Positions 40,222 to 49,853 of a DNA stretch of 64,000 bases are shown piece by piece. Positions within the stretch are counted from its first letter, which is position 1. Every line of letters begins with the position of its first letter. A program made the position numbers and the translations under genes. The notes beneath the pieces were generated by a model. The model was not told where the DNA came from, did no database searches, and saw only the letters and a program-made list of their open reading frames with translations. Origin of the DNA: Alteromonas sp. C1M14 (lineage in GTDB: Bacteria; Pseudomonadota; Gammaproteobacteria; Enterobacterales; Alteromonadaceae); the NCBI RefSeq assembly GCF_018860965.1, contig NZ_JAHKQF010000016.1, positions 49,814-113,813 of the forward strand. Reading direction: 5' to 3'.

Positions 40222-41061
40222 TTACATTTGCTCAACAAATTGACGAATTGCCGTACCCACAGCGTCAGTTTGCTCCATATGAATATGGTGGCCACCTTGG
40301 AAAACTTGACAGTGTCCTTGACTAAACCATGCTGCCCGTTCATTAAAAACATCAGCAACCTTTTTAAAACTGCTAGAGGCTGCCACAAATAAAATGGGGC
40401 ACGAGATGCTGCGCATCAATGCTTCAGCCTGATCGTCGGTTAAACGCAATGAAGAACGGGTTCTTAGTTTTGGATCGCTGGCCCAAAAACTATTTCCTTC
40501 ATCATCAGTCATGAGGTTTCTTTGCAGAATGAGTTTGGCATGCTCAGGCTGAATATCAGTAAGTTGACATCGACTCTTTACCGCTACATCCAAATCGACT
40601 ATACGAGGTTTACTACGCTTCTTATTATACCGACTTAACACAGAATCGCGAATTTGACTGGCGCTACTTTGGGCTGACTTGGTGAGCGGACCACATGCAT
40701 CAAGACTAATAACCCCTTTAACCAGTTCGGGAAATACGGCAGCAAAAAGGGTCGCAAGAATGCCACCAAGGGAATGTCCCAGTAAAATGACCGAGGTCAC
40801 CCCCTGTGACTTGATCAATGCATACAGGTCCTGAACAAAATCTAATTGGTGATAATGGGCATCATCAGACCGATGAGACGATTTACCATGGCCTGGGAGA
40901 TCTAATGCTATAAAGCGATGGCCTTTAAGGTAAGGGGCTAACGGGGATAATGAAGCGGCATTATCTAAGAAGCCGTGTAAGCCGATAATGACCTCTCCTG
41001 AGCCAGCATTCTCTAGTCCAGCAAGGGTTAATTTACCTAATGTAAATGTCGTTTCGTTCAT
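40222..41061 (-). CDS. Alpha/beta hydrolase
   Basis: A 279-residue alpha/beta-hydrolase fold protein. The oxyanion region GLHGFLDNAASL comes early; the nucleophile serine lies in VILLGHSLGGILA (about 105); LDACGPL and the late GGHHIHME give acid and histidine candidates. The substrate is unknown. ATG at 41061 is chosen over an upstream in-frame start. Located between yeaY and fadD, a position seen also in relatives of E. coli with different content. Probably a lipid-related esterase, by context only. Confidence 0.85.
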   Translation of the reverse strand: MNETTFTLGKLTLAGLENAGSGEVIIGLHGFLDNAASLSPLAPYLKGHRFIALDLPGHGKSSHRSDDAHYHQLDFVQDLYALIKSQGVTSVILLGHSLGGILATLFAAVFPELVKGVISLDACGPLTKSAQSSASQIRDSVLSRYNKKRSKPRIVDLDVAVKSRCQLTDIQPEHAKLILQRNLMTDDEGNSFWASDPKLRTRSSLRLTDDQAEALMRSISCPILFVAASSSFKKVADVFNERAAWFSQGHCQVFQGGHHIHMEQTDAVGTAIRQFVEQM

Positions 41062-41095
41062 ACTGTTTTCCCGAAAAATGCGGCAACAAATGGCA

Positions 41096-41121
41096 AAAAG
41101 CGGCAAATTTATGCCGCTTTT
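41096..41121 (-). terminator. Terminator after the Slp-family gene
   Basis: AAAAGCGGCA at 41096-41105 pairs with TGCCGCTTTT at 41112-41121, followed by a T-run on the minus strand. Confidence 0.82.
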
Positions 41122-41144
41122 ATAGGATGGAATTTGCCGTTCAA

Positions 41145-41843
41145 CTAGTCTAGGTTTTTACGCCTGCCGCCAGAGCGAGGCGTGACAGTGCTCGTAACAG
41201 GACGAGAGAGAGTACGCTTTATAGCCGGCTGCCCAATCGCTGGACTGAATGAACGACTACTGACTGCTCGACGAGGATAATAAAAACGTGGTGCAAACCC
41301 TGTCTGAAACATGAACGGCGAATAATATGGACGATAGAAAGAATAGTAATAAGGTGAATACCAACCTAACCGATAATCAAAAAACATAGGATGGACATAA
41401 TTAACCGAACTTTCCCGCCACAGATGATAATTTTCTCCGGCTAACCGAGGATACATATAAGGCTGCTCGCCGACCATACCGGCAATGGGACGTCTCACTT
41501 CACCGACAAAGGTAACCGCATGCCCCTTTTCAAAGTGAATGGGATCAACAAACCCTTCCATCTCCACTTTAAATCGGCCAATGGTTTCTTCTCGAGTATT
41601 GGGTCGTCCGTAATGATTCAAAGGAAAATTGACCACTTCTACCAGGGTTTTATTTTCTTTGTTTTCTACACCAACAATCACCCCACCCCAACGGGCGGTT
41701 TTGCCAATAACAGCATCGCCCCCAGTTACCGCTTTATTGTAGCTCACCAGATTAGTGCCTTCTGGCACTGCGATGTCGTCCGGAACAATAGTACAGCCAC
41801 TAAGTATTGTCAGAAAAGCCAATACAGCAATATGACGAATCAT
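41145..41843 (-). CDS. yeaY: Slp family outer-membrane lipoprotein (YeaY-like)
   Basis: A 232-residue lipoprotein. Signal peptide with lipobox cysteine at about residue 17 (LTILSGCTIVPDD). The Slp domain covers about 25-145: GGDAVIGKTARWGGVIVGVENK, and FVGEVRRPIAGMVGEQPYMYPRL (partly). After it comes a Tyr/Phe/Pro-rich tail (about 150-205) and a basic end, not present in E. coli YeaY. In E. coli yeaY lies between tsaB and fadD, as here. Role: carbon-starvation-linked envelope lipoprotein, function unknown. Confidence 0.87.
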   Translation of the reverse strand: MIRHIAVLAFLTILSGCTIVPDDIAVPEGTNLVSYNKAVTGGDAVIGKTARWGGVIVGVENKENKTLVEVVNFPLNHYGRPNTREETIGRFKVEMEGFVDPIHFEKGHAVTFVGEVRRPIAGMVGEQPYMYPRLAGENYHLWRESSVNYVHPMFFDYRLGWYSPYYYSFYRPYYSPFMFQTGFAPRFYYPRRAVSSRSFSPAIGQPAIKRTLSRPVTSTVTPRSGGRRKNLD

Positions 41844-41957
41844 GGTAATCCCCTGAAAAAATAAGAATTTGGCAACTCTTCATTATGGTAACGCAAACTG
41901 AATAGAAGCTGAATCACAGCGATTTAGAAGAAAGTTTAATCCGGCTTTTATCCATTT

Positions 41958-42263
41958 TTACACATACATATCTACACCTAGCATTTGCCGGATACTCTCG
42001 CGCTGAGATTCCCGCTCTAAGCTTTGGTAAGCCGCGACCACCTCTCGGCCCTTCCCTTCCGGTTGATCATAACCGGTTTCTTGCTGAAACTTGTTGGCAG
42101 AATGTAAGGTTTCATCGGAAGGATTCGTCCTCAGCAGGGGGACGTCAGATACAGGGGAGACCGTTGATGGCGATGCGGAATTTTTGCCAGCATTACGCCC
42201 AGGCTTCTCATGTTGAGGAGCCTGCTCGGGCCTGATGAGTTTTAATCCGGGCTGTATTTCCAC
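41958..42263 (-). CDS. Small conserved-looking protein of unknown function
   Basis: A 101-residue polar protein without signal peptide or membrane segment. The N-terminal half is Pro/Ser/Asn-rich and probably disordered; the second half (about 57-101) looks structured and ends in MLGVDMYV. GTG start. It lies between tsaB and yeaY in the same direction. I do not recognise it. The FQQETGYDQPEGKGREVVAA region could be a conserved motif, and a comparison with relatives would tell. Confidence 0.6.
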   Translation of the reverse strand: MEIQPGLKLIRPEQAPQHEKPGRNAGKNSASPSTVSPVSDVPLLRTNPSDETLHSANKFQQETGYDQPEGKGREVVAAYQSLERESQRESIRQMLGVDMYV

Positions 42264-42333
42264 GGGTTAAGTCTTACTCCACCTAACGCAATTAATAACG
42301 ATATAGCCTAAATGTAAAGCAAAGATCGCTCCA

Positions 42334-43008
42334 TTATTCTCGACCAGGCAATTTTTTCCATGTGACTTTATCCCGCAAATAGACGGGTTGGATATCATCC
42401 ACCGAAGTCACCTCACCGCGGGTAAATTGCGCCTGCCCTAATTTTAGCATCGCTTCAGCGTTTGGATACAACACCGACACCGTTGTGGTTAGACGTGAAG
42501 ACAAAGCCGGATAGGCCGCCCACCCTGTTCCTACAGGTTCAAAGGAATCCGGTAAATTCTCTGCGGCCACGTCAGGGGCACAGACCTTTTCTTCACCAAC
42601 ACAAACTGCCAACCCCTTTTCATTTTTATAGTGAGCGAAATAGACTTCGCCCATACGGGCATCAATGGCACAAATCACATAATCGGCTTGTTTTTCATCG
42701 ATGGCTTGCTGCGCCATGGCAGCCATTGTACTTACCCCTGCAACCTGAAGATGGGTGCCTAAAGCCAAGCCCTGTACCATCCCAGTGGCAATTCTTACTC
42801 CGGTAAAACTGCCGGGGCCACGACCATAAATTAAGCCTTCGATGTCGCTAATTTTTTGCTGCGCCTGAGTTAAGACATCATCAACCATTGGCAGTAACCG
42901 CTGGCTGTGTTGCTGTGGGCAAATCTCAAACTGGGAAAAGGTGCCCGCGGGCACTAAGAGCGCAACGGAACAAGCTTCTGTGGCTGTATCAATAGCAAGA
43001 AGTTTCAT
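42334..43008 (-). CDS. tsaB: tRNA threonylcarbamoyladenosine biosynthesis protein TsaB
   Basis: A 224-residue ASKHA-fold protein that supports TsaD in making t6A37 of tRNA. LAIDTATEACSVAL at the start and YGRGPGSFTGVRIATGM near residue 63 are TsaB markers. Length as in E. coli (231). It follows yoaA by 11 bases. Confidence 0.95.
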   Translation of the reverse strand: MKLLAIDTATEACSVALLVPAGTFSQFEICPQQHSQRLLPMVDDVLTQAQQKISDIEGLIYGRGPGSFTGVRIATGMVQGLALGTHLQVAGVSTMAAMAQQAIDEKQADYVICAIDARMGEVYFAHYKNEKGLAVCVGEEKVCAPDVAAENLPDSFEPVGTGWAAYPALSSRLTTTVSVLYPNAEAMLKLGQAQFTRGEVTSVDDIQPVYLRDKVTWKKLPGRE

Positions 43009-43019
43009 GTTTTACCTAT

Positions 43020-44933
43020 TTACTTTATCGATTTCAAAAACGTCTCTACGGCTTCTATTGACCGTGTTCGGCGCATATCAGGCAGACTTGCCACAAAGGT
43101 TTTAGCATAGTGTTTGGTCACCAGTCGGTTATCACAAATCACCAACACACCTTTATCAGCGGGATCTCTAATTAACCTTCCAGCCCCTTGTTTGAGGGTG
43201 ATCACCGCTTGGGGAATCTGAATAGCCGCAAAGGGATTAGCGCCCCGCTTTTTCACATCTTCAATGCGCGCTTGCAGTAATGGATCATCCGGTGATGCAA
43301 AAGGAAGTTTATCAATCATCACGCAAATTAAGTCGCTACCACGCACATCGACGCCTTCCCAAAACGCCCCTGTGCCTAACAAGACCGCATTTTTATCAGC
43401 AAGATATTCATCCAATAACGCTTGTTTAGTGGTTGAGCCTTGTACCAGCAACCGATTGTCTATTTGACCTTCTAAACGCCCCGCAATTTCCCGCAACATA
43501 GCGTGACTGGTAAACAGCAAAAAGCACCGCCCTTTACTTGCTGCAATCAACCACTTTGCGGTCTCAAACAAGGTATCGCGCATTTCGTAACTGTTCGGCT
43601 CTGGCAGATAACGCGGCACGCATAACACCGCCTGTTCTTGGTAATTAAAGGGACTATCCAGCGCAAGCGTTTTGGCGTCCTCTAACCCCATTCTTTTTTG
43701 AAAATGAGTAAAGCCACCGTCTACGGTAAGAGTGGCAGATGTAAACACCCACCCACGGGAAACCGATTCGACAAAACGTCTAAACTTAGCCGCAATAGAT
43801 AATGGCGTAAGATGTAAAATGAGATGACGATGAGTGGTTTCATACCACAAACTCACCCCTTGCTGATTTAAATCGCACAGCGCTGCAAGTTGCTCGCGAG
43901 CCTGTACCACCCGTTCATAAATGTTATCCAGATCTTTATCACGTCCTAAGTGCAACTTAATGACTTCGTGTAATACACCAATACCATCGGTTAACCTTGC
44001 GATATAACTTTGCACATCCTCTCTTTCCAAGGCTTCTGCCCAGTTACCACGTTGCGGCGTTTCCGGGAACAACAAACGCAAATCCGCCGCCGCGACCCGA
44101 CACTTCTCTGCGGTTTTATCCACTTGTTCCACATCTTTTAGCACGGTGCGATAAATAACATTGATGTCTTTAGCCAACTCTTGGAGTTGTCGAGTGGAAA
44201 GAGACTCACCGAAATAATCGCTGGCAATATCTGGAATTTGATGGGCCTCATCAAAAACGATGGCATCGGCCTCAGGGATCAGTTCGCCAAACCCGGTGTC
44301 TTTTAAGGCCATATCGGCAAAAAACAGATGATGATTCACTACGATAATATCGGCTTCCAGTGCTTTACGCCGCGCCTTAACCAAATAACATTCTTCGTAA
44401 TCTGGGCATTCCCGACCTAAACAGTTATCCACCGTGGAGGTGATCAACGGCAATACCTTTGCGTCTTCGGGTAAGGTTTTAAGCTCGCCGATATCTCCGC
44501 TTCGGGTTGTCTCGGCCCAACTTCTTACTTCAGACAGTTGGCCAAGCACCTCTTTATCCACTAGCACCGAGTTTCCTCGATGTTGCCCCATGCGATGCAG
44601 ACAAAGGTAGTTCGCCCGCCCTTTTAATAACGCAACTTTCCGGCGACTCGCTAACGCTTTTTTAACCACTGGCAGATCTCGGTGATACAATTGCTCTTGC
44701 AAGTTTTTAGTGCCGGTGGAAATAATCGCTTTGCCCTCTGCCATCAGCGCAGGGCCAAGGTATGCAAATGTTTTACCGGTTCCGGTACCCGCCTCGACGA
44801 TTAATGCATGCTTTTCATCTAATGCGGTTTTAACCGCTTGAGCCATGTCGGTTTGCGCTTCGCGCGGCATGTAGCCCGGTATCGCTTTGGCAAGCATACC
44901 GCCGGATGAAAATAAAGAAGATACTGAAGACAT
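43020..44933 (-). CDS. yoaA: ATP-dependent helicase YoaA (DinG family)
   Basis: A 637-residue superfamily 2 iron-sulfur helicase. Walker A is VEAGTGTGKTFAYLGPAL (about 47); the iron-sulfur cysteines appear in CLGRECPDYEECYLV (about 165); the DEAH box is VFDEAHQIPD; motif VI is QGAGRLIRD near the end. YoaA works with the HolC subunit in repair of replication blocks in E. coli. ATG at 44933 is preferred over a TTG three codons upstream. The yoaA-tsaB pair is conserved. Confidence 0.94.
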   Translation of the reverse strand: MSSVSSLFSSGGMLAKAIPGYMPREAQTDMAQAVKTALDEKHALIVEAGTGTGKTFAYLGPALMAEGKAIISTGTKNLQEQLYHRDLPVVKKALASRRKVALLKGRANYLCLHRMGQHRGNSVLVDKEVLGQLSEVRSWAETTRSGDIGELKTLPEDAKVLPLITSTVDNCLGRECPDYEECYLVKARRKALEADIIVVNHHLFFADMALKDTGFGELIPEADAIVFDEAHQIPDIASDYFGESLSTRQLQELAKDINVIYRTVLKDVEQVDKTAEKCRVAAADLRLLFPETPQRGNWAEALEREDVQSYIARLTDGIGVLHEVIKLHLGRDKDLDNIYERVVQAREQLAALCDLNQQGVSLWYETTHRHLILHLTPLSIAAKFRRFVESVSRGWVFTSATLTVDGGFTHFQKRMGLEDAKTLALDSPFNYQEQAVLCVPRYLPEPNSYEMRDTLFETAKWLIAASKGRCFLLFTSHAMLREIAGRLEGQIDNRLLVQGSTTKQALLDEYLADKNAVLLGTGAFWEGVDVRGSDLICVMIDKLPFASPDDPLLQARIEDVKKRGANPFAAIQIPQAVITLKQGAGRLIRDPADKGVLVICDNRLVTKHYAKTFVASLPDMRRTRSIEAVETFLKSIK

Positions 44934-45116
44934 AGCTAACAACTAATCGGGTCAAAGGGCGCATTATGCCAGATTATGGTCAAAATGTGGGAGTCAATTC
45001 ACTGTACTAATCGTCGAGGTAAGGTCCAGTATTTTCCACAAAGGATTGTACTTCTCAATCATTCTCAGTACATTGCTTGACACTCATTACGGACTAATCG
45101 CAAAAGGAATATTCCC

Positions 45117-46007
45117 GTGCTTTCATTACCATCCCCTCTCTTGAAAAGAATTTTATCGGTTACTGTTGTCTGTCTTTTTTCAGCTTTTTTTCACGTCCAA
45201 GCAGCTTCGGTTTGGCGCGTCACCAACGGCGACAACACAGTCTATCTTGGCGGCACGTTGCACATTCTTAGCCCAGACGATTATCCCTTACCTGCCGCAT
45301 ATGATACAGCTTACGCCGATGCCGATACCTTAGTCTTTGAAACGGATCTCGGCGCCCTCAACACCCCTGAATTTATGCGCCAAACCTTGGCGCTGATGAT
45401 GTATCAAGATGAGCGAACCATTAAAGATGATTTGAGCGATGAAACCTATCAGCAATTAAGTCGATACCTTGCTAGTCGTCAAATTCCCATACAACAGGTG
45501 AGCAAAATGAAACCTGCCATGTTGGGGATCTCGTTATCCATGCTGGAAATGCATCGAGTGGGATTAACCAGTCAGGGAGTAGATAACTTTTTCTACGCCA
45601 AAGCCATGGAAGACCAAAAACAAATAGATTGGTTTGAAACCCCAAAAGAGCAACTCGAAATTATTTCTCGCCTTGGTGAAGGTGATGAAGATGCCTACAT
45701 CAAATATAGTCTGGATGAACTTAATACCATGACTGATTTACTCGACCCGCTAAAAACCTTCTGGCGCGAAGGTGACATGAAAGGCTTGTATGATGTCTCA
45801 ATGATCGAATTTAAAACCGAATACCCTGATGTCTATGATGATGTATTAACCAACAGAAACCAAAACTGGTTACCTAAAATTGTTGCCTATTTATCATCTT
45901 CACAAACGGAATTTGTGCTGGTGGGTACTATGCATATGGCGGGAGAAGAAGGCGTGATCGCACTGTTAGAAAAAGCGGGCTACACCGTCACACCGGTGCG
46001 CCCCTAA
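45117..46007 (+). CDS. TraB/GumN family protein
   Basis: A 296-residue secreted protein with signal peptide (about 1-30). TraB/GumN features are the GGTLHILSPDDYPLP motif (GxxH, about 46) and the C-terminal GTMHMAGEEGV (GxxH). These suggest a metal-dependent hydrolase (Tiki-like), proved only for a few members. GTG start with AAGGAA upstream. It stands alone and ends two bases from the convergent operon. Confidence 0.88.
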   Translation: MLSLPSPLLKRILSVTVVCLFSAFFHVQAASVWRVTNGDNTVYLGGTLHILSPDDYPLPAAYDTAYADADTLVFETDLGALNTPEFMRQTLALMMYQDERTIKDDLSDETYQQLSRYLASRQIPIQQVSKMKPAMLGISLSMLEMHRVGLTSQGVDNFFYAKAMEDQKQIDWFETPKEQLEIISRLGEGDEDAYIKYSLDELNTMTDLLDPLKTFWREGDMKGLYDVSMIEFKTEYPDVYDDVLTNRNQNWLPKIVAYLSSSQTEFVLVGTMHMAGEEGVIALLEKAGYTVTPVRP

Positions 46008-46009
46008 TA

Positions 46010-46846
46010 TTAGTGCTTATCTTGATTAGCGGTCGAGGTAGACCGCTTTGATGGGTCAGGCTGGTGAAATGGCATAGCGAGCAATGACCATAATCCTGCA
46101 TTTTCTCGGCTTGGGGGGTAGTTCGCTTGGCCAATCTCTAATTGCTCGTCCTGCTTTTCCCCCCGGGCTTTATAACTGCCAAATAATTTATCCCACCAAG
46201 ATACGCTAAATCCAAAATTGCTGTTAGATTCGTTTAATTGTTGGCTATGGTGAATACGGTGCACCCGCTGGGTGATTAGCACCTTAGATAAGATGTCATC
46301 CCATTTTTGCGGTAATCGAATATTGGCATGGTTGAACACCGCAAAAGCATTAAGGCCAATTTCAAAAATCACAATCGCTTCGGGTGGACAGCCTAACGCC
46401 ACGACCACCAACGCTTTAATCAATAGGCTCAGTAAAATCTCCAATGGATGAAACCGTAAACCTGTGGTGGTATCCACATGGCCATCAATATGATGGACCT
46501 GATGTAAGCGCCATAACAAAGGGATGGTATGAAAGAGACGATGTTGCCAATAAATAGCAAGATCCAGGGTCAAAACCCCTACCGCAATACTCAGCCACAA
46601 AGGGACAGACAACAAGTTAAATGCCCCTATATGTACTTCTTGAGCCCACAGCGCTACGCCCACCAAAGTAATGGGTAACGCAAGGCGACTCACCAGCGCA
46701 CCCACCACCACCAACCCCAGATTTCCATACCAGCGTACTTTACGAGTTAAAGGGGCGTGCCGCGCAGGCAAGTAACTTTCAAGTACGGCCATCACGACAA
46801 AAATGCCGACAAAAAAGGATAGCCGCCAAAATACTGTATTATCCAT
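46010..46846 (-). CDS. Sterol desaturase / fatty acid hydroxylase family protein
   Basis: A 278-residue membrane di-iron enzyme. Histidine clusters HRLFH (about 105), HQVHHIDGH and HRIHHSQQ match the eight-histidine motif of the family; four hydrophobic segments surround them. It probably hydroxylates or desaturates a lipid chain in the inner membrane; the substrate is unknown. It is the last gene of the eight-gene operon, overlapping ynjF by eight bases. Confidence 0.9.
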   Translation of the reverse strand: MDNTVFWRLSFFVGIFVVMAVLESYLPARHAPLTRKVRWYGNLGLVVVGALVSRLALPITLVGVALWAQEVHIGAFNLLSVPLWLSIAVGVLTLDLAIYWQHRLFHTIPLLWRLHQVHHIDGHVDTTTGLRFHPLEILLSLLIKALVVVALGCPPEAIVIFEIGLNAFAVFNHANIRLPQKWDDILSKVLITQRVHRIHHSQQLNESNSNFGFSVSWWDKLFGSYKARGEKQDEQLEIGQANYPPSRENAGLWSLLAMPFHQPDPSKRSTSTANQDKH

Positions 46847-47465
46847 TTTTTTCTACTTTTACCAGGGTATTAAACCCACCCGCGATACGGGTAACAATCG
46901 TAATGAGACACGCAGCAGAAAAAACATAAGCAAGCACAGGAAACCACTGTGGCATCAAGCAAAATAAGATAAAGACCACAATGGTTTCTGTCCCTTCTGT
47001 CAGCCCTTGCATGTAATAAAAACTCTTACTAGCAAATTGTGGCCGCTGAATATGGTATTTTTCTGCGGCAATAGCAAAAGCTAAAAAACTGCTGCCTGTA
47101 CCGATAAAGGCGGCCAATAACGTTAACGCTGGTACGCCCCAATTCACTGGGTCGGCAATACCGAAAGCCAAAGGAATGGAGGCGTAAAAAAGAAAGTCTA
47201 AACAGATATCAAGGTAGCCACCAGCACTACTGCTGCTATTCTGAAAGCGGGCTAACTCTCCATCTAGTCCATCACAAACACGATTGAGCCCGATAAAAAG
47301 TAGCGCGAATCCCCATGCATTTAGCAAAATAGCCGGCACCGCTAGCATGCCAAGGACAAAGCCAGCAACGGTGATATGGTTGGGGCTTGCTCCTTTTTTA
47401 TCGAAAAACGCGACGACAGGACGAAGCAAAGGCTTTATAAGCGGTGTGATTTTTGCGTCTATCAT
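46839..47465 (-). CDS. ynjF: CDP-alcohol phosphatidyltransferase (YnjF-like)
   Basis: A 208-residue integral membrane enzyme. NRVCDGLDGELARFQNSSSSAGGYLD (in parts) fits the CDP-alcohol motif DGxxAR(x8)GxxxD(x3)D, completed by DICLDF. It resembles E. coli YnjF along its length (206). It would link an alcohol to a CDP-diacylglycerol lipid; the alcohol is unknown. ATGA overlap with ynjD and eight-base overlap with the hydroxylase gene. Confidence 0.9.
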   Translation of the reverse strand: MIDAKITPLIKPLLRPVVAFFDKKGASPNHITVAGFVLGMLAVPAILLNAWGFALLFIGLNRVCDGLDGELARFQNSSSSAGGYLDICLDFLFYASIPLAFGIADPVNWGVPALTLLAAFIGTGSSFLAFAIAAEKYHIQRPQFASKSFYYMQGLTEGTETIVVFILFCLMPQWFPVLAYVFSAACLITIVTRIAGGFNTLVKVEKNG

Positions 47466-48103
47466 AGTGACACCTCAATGATTTCGCCATTTGCACTATT
47501 AGCATCTTCCATATCATGGGTCACCATTAGCGCTGGCAAAGAACGATCTTTTAGTTGTGCAAATACCCATTCTCGGGTTTGCTGTCGTAGCGTGGTATCA
47601 AGCTTACTGAAAGGTTCATCTAACAATACCGCCTTCGGATTGGCGGCTAAAGTACGCAGCAGGGCTACCCGTGCTTGTTGCCCCCCCGATAGAGTCTGCA
47701 CAGCACGATGCCTAATATCAGACAGCCCCACTTTACTTAACTGCTCAGCAATAAATGCCTGCACCTGGTCTCGTCCCAGTCGTTTTTGCTCTGTTTTGGG
47801 CATAGCGAAACGAATATTGTCGCTGACGGTAAGGTGCTCGAACAACAAGGGATCTTGATAGAGCATGCCAATCTGACGTTCGTAAGCAGGCATGTCATGT
47901 ACCCCTTTACCATCCACAATGACCTGGCCTGTGGTTGAAAAGGGCGCTGAAAGTTGACCACTAATGGCATCCAATAAGGTTGACTTCCCTATTCCTGATG
48001 GCCCCATTACCGAAGTAACCATACCGGGCAAAACATGGGTAGAGACCTGTAGCATTAAATGGTTGTCTTTATAAATAGCTAACGCATCAAGGGTTAGACT
48101 CAT
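47462..48103 (-). CDS. ynjD: ABC transporter ATP-binding protein (YnjD-like)
   Basis: A 213-residue ATPase. Walker A GPSGIGKSTLLDA (about 33), signature LSGGQQARVALLR (about 132), Walker B AVLLDEPFSKLD. It energises the YnjC permease. Overlaps ynjC by 17 bases and ynjF by four. Confidence 0.93.
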   Translation of the reverse strand: MSLTLDALAIYKDNHLMLQVSTHVLPGMVTSVMGPSGIGKSTLLDAISGQLSAPFSTTGQVIVDGKGVHDMPAYERQIGMLYQDPLLFEHLTVSDNIRFAMPKTEQKRLGRDQVQAFIAEQLSKVGLSDIRHRAVQTLSGGQQARVALLRTLAANPKAVLLDEPFSKLDTTLRQQTREWVFAQLKDRSLPALMVTHDMEDANSANGEIIEVSL

Positions 48104-49853
48104 AGACTTTGACTCCTTGACTGCTAGGGGTTGCTTGTAATGATGGCTTAAAAAAGAGATTAGGTAACCACCACGCTAAAATAAAACCGCATAACGGCAT
48201 GATGATCTGCACCACCACATACACGGCGCTTAATCTGCGGCTGCTTCCCGATGCCGCGGCCACGGCTTCGGTGGTGACGGTGGCAATATTGCCACCGGCA
48301 CTCAATAAGGTCGGTAAATACTGGCTAAAACTAATGGCAAGGCCGAGGGCGAAAGCCACCGCAATGGGGGTGACTAACATGGGTAATTTAACGGCGAAAA
48401 ATACCGTTAACGGTGTTTTACCTAAACCGTAGGCCACTTTTATATAGCGTGGATCGATTCGCCGGTACGCGATAGCGAGAGAGATAAAGACATAGGGCAA
48501 CACGTAAATCAGGTGGCTAACAAATAAATGTAGCCATGTCAGGCTGGAAAAGTACATTTGCTGGAACCAAACCAGTCCAAATAGAAACGCTACCCCTGGC
48601 ACCAATAGCGGTAGGTACAAGGTAATATGCATAATTGAACGGTCTATACGAGCCAGTGCTGGCGACATCCCCTTGGTCATTTGCACCTCCCCTTCCAACG
48701 CCAAAAGTACCAAAATGACCGCAAACACCGTCACCCCAAACGCCAATAATACGGAGTTCCCTAAGGGAACCGCCAAGCTTCGCAACGCGGTTTGCCAATG
48801 AATAAAGGTGACGCCTTGCGGTAACATATCAGCATAAGGCCAATAAGTTGCCACCGACCAAGTAAAGACACTCCCCACCAATAACAAGGCGATAAGTGCA
48901 TACACACCAATGACAACGGCGGCAAATAATGTGAGGCCCATGTCGCTCCATTGACGTGTACCCGACAACAAAATACGAGGGCTGCATTTTGCCACGCCCC
49001 GCTCACCTAAATACCAGAACAAGAGCGCAGCCAATGTAACAATCAGTTGTAACACCGCTGCGGCGGACGCCTGAAATCGCATAGATAAGTCTACATTGTT
49101 AAACCATCGTAATACCGCTACGGCTAACGTGGGAGGATCGTTAGGGCCAAGAATAAGGGGAATTTCCACATTGGCAGTGGCAAACGCCAACACCGCCAAT
49201 AGGGGCATGCGGATATGAGGGTAAATCATGGGGATAACGATTTTAATAAAAGCCGTAATATGGCTATAGCCTAAAGACTGCGCCACCTTTAAATAGGCTT
49301 TTACTTTTAATTCAATTTGCGGTTGAGACAAGGTGCTTAACAGCATCAAAAAAATAAACGGCAATTCTTTTAGCGTTAACGCCAAAATAATAGAAAAACC
49401 GTAAGGGTCGTAAGGAAAGGCCCAATCCGGTGGCAACGGATTGGCCGCGGTGGCATCACTAAACAAGCGAGCGAGCCAGCCAGAGGGGGATAAAATAAAC
49501 AAAAATGCGATGGCAGCAGCTGCATGGGGAACCACCAACAAGGGACTGAGCAAATGTTGAATTCGATTTAACCAGGCCCGTTGATAAAACACCGCCACAA
49601 GTAAAAGTGCACCACCTAAGGCCAACAGGGTGGCGAATATACCAGTACTAAAGGAAAGCCAACTCATGGTGACTATGTTGTCGTTAGCGAATAATTGAGA
49701 AAAGGGTTTTAGTGAAACCGCCGTTTCCCCTAGCGCGGGGAAAAAACCAAATGCCGGCATCAATACGCCAACTAGCCCAGCAAATACAGGTAAAATGAGA
49801 ATGCACATAAACATCATGCGCATGGTAATGGAAAACCGGTGAAAGCCTGACAT
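48087..49853 (-). CDS. ynjC: ABC transporter permease, two-domain (YnjC-like)
   Basis: A 588-residue permease with about 12 membrane segments, formed of two fused permease domains, each with the EAA-type loop (near residues 190-215 and 480-505; the second loop reads VAYGLGKTPLTVFFAV). Longer than E. coli YnjC (511). Such fused permeases are typical of iron, thiamine or polyamine type importers. Overlaps ynjB by one base. Confidence 0.92.
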   Translation of the reverse strand: MSGFHRFSITMRMMFMCILILPVFAGLVGVLMPAFGFFPALGETAVSLKPFSQLFANDNIVTMSWLSFSTGIFATLLALGGALLLVAVFYQRAWLNRIQHLLSPLLVVPHAAAAIAFLFILSPSGWLARLFSDATAANPLPPDWAFPYDPYGFSIILALTLKELPFIFLMLLSTLSQPQIELKVKAYLKVAQSLGYSHITAFIKIVIPMIYPHIRMPLLAVLAFATANVEIPLILGPNDPPTLAVAVLRWFNNVDLSMRFQASAAAVLQLIVTLAALLFWYLGERGVAKCSPRILLSGTRQWSDMGLTLFAAVVIGVYALIALLLVGSVFTWSVATYWPYADMLPQGVTFIHWQTALRSLAVPLGNSVLLAFGVTVFAVILVLLALEGEVQMTKGMSPALARIDRSIMHITLYLPLLVPGVAFLFGLVWFQQMYFSSLTWLHLFVSHLIYVLPYVFISLAIAYRRIDPRYIKVAYGLGKTPLTVFFAVKLPMLVTPIAVAFALGLAISFSQYLPTLLSAGGNIATVTTEAVAAASGSSRRLSAVYVVVQIIMPLCGFILAWWLPNLFFKPSLQATPSSQGVKVYESNP

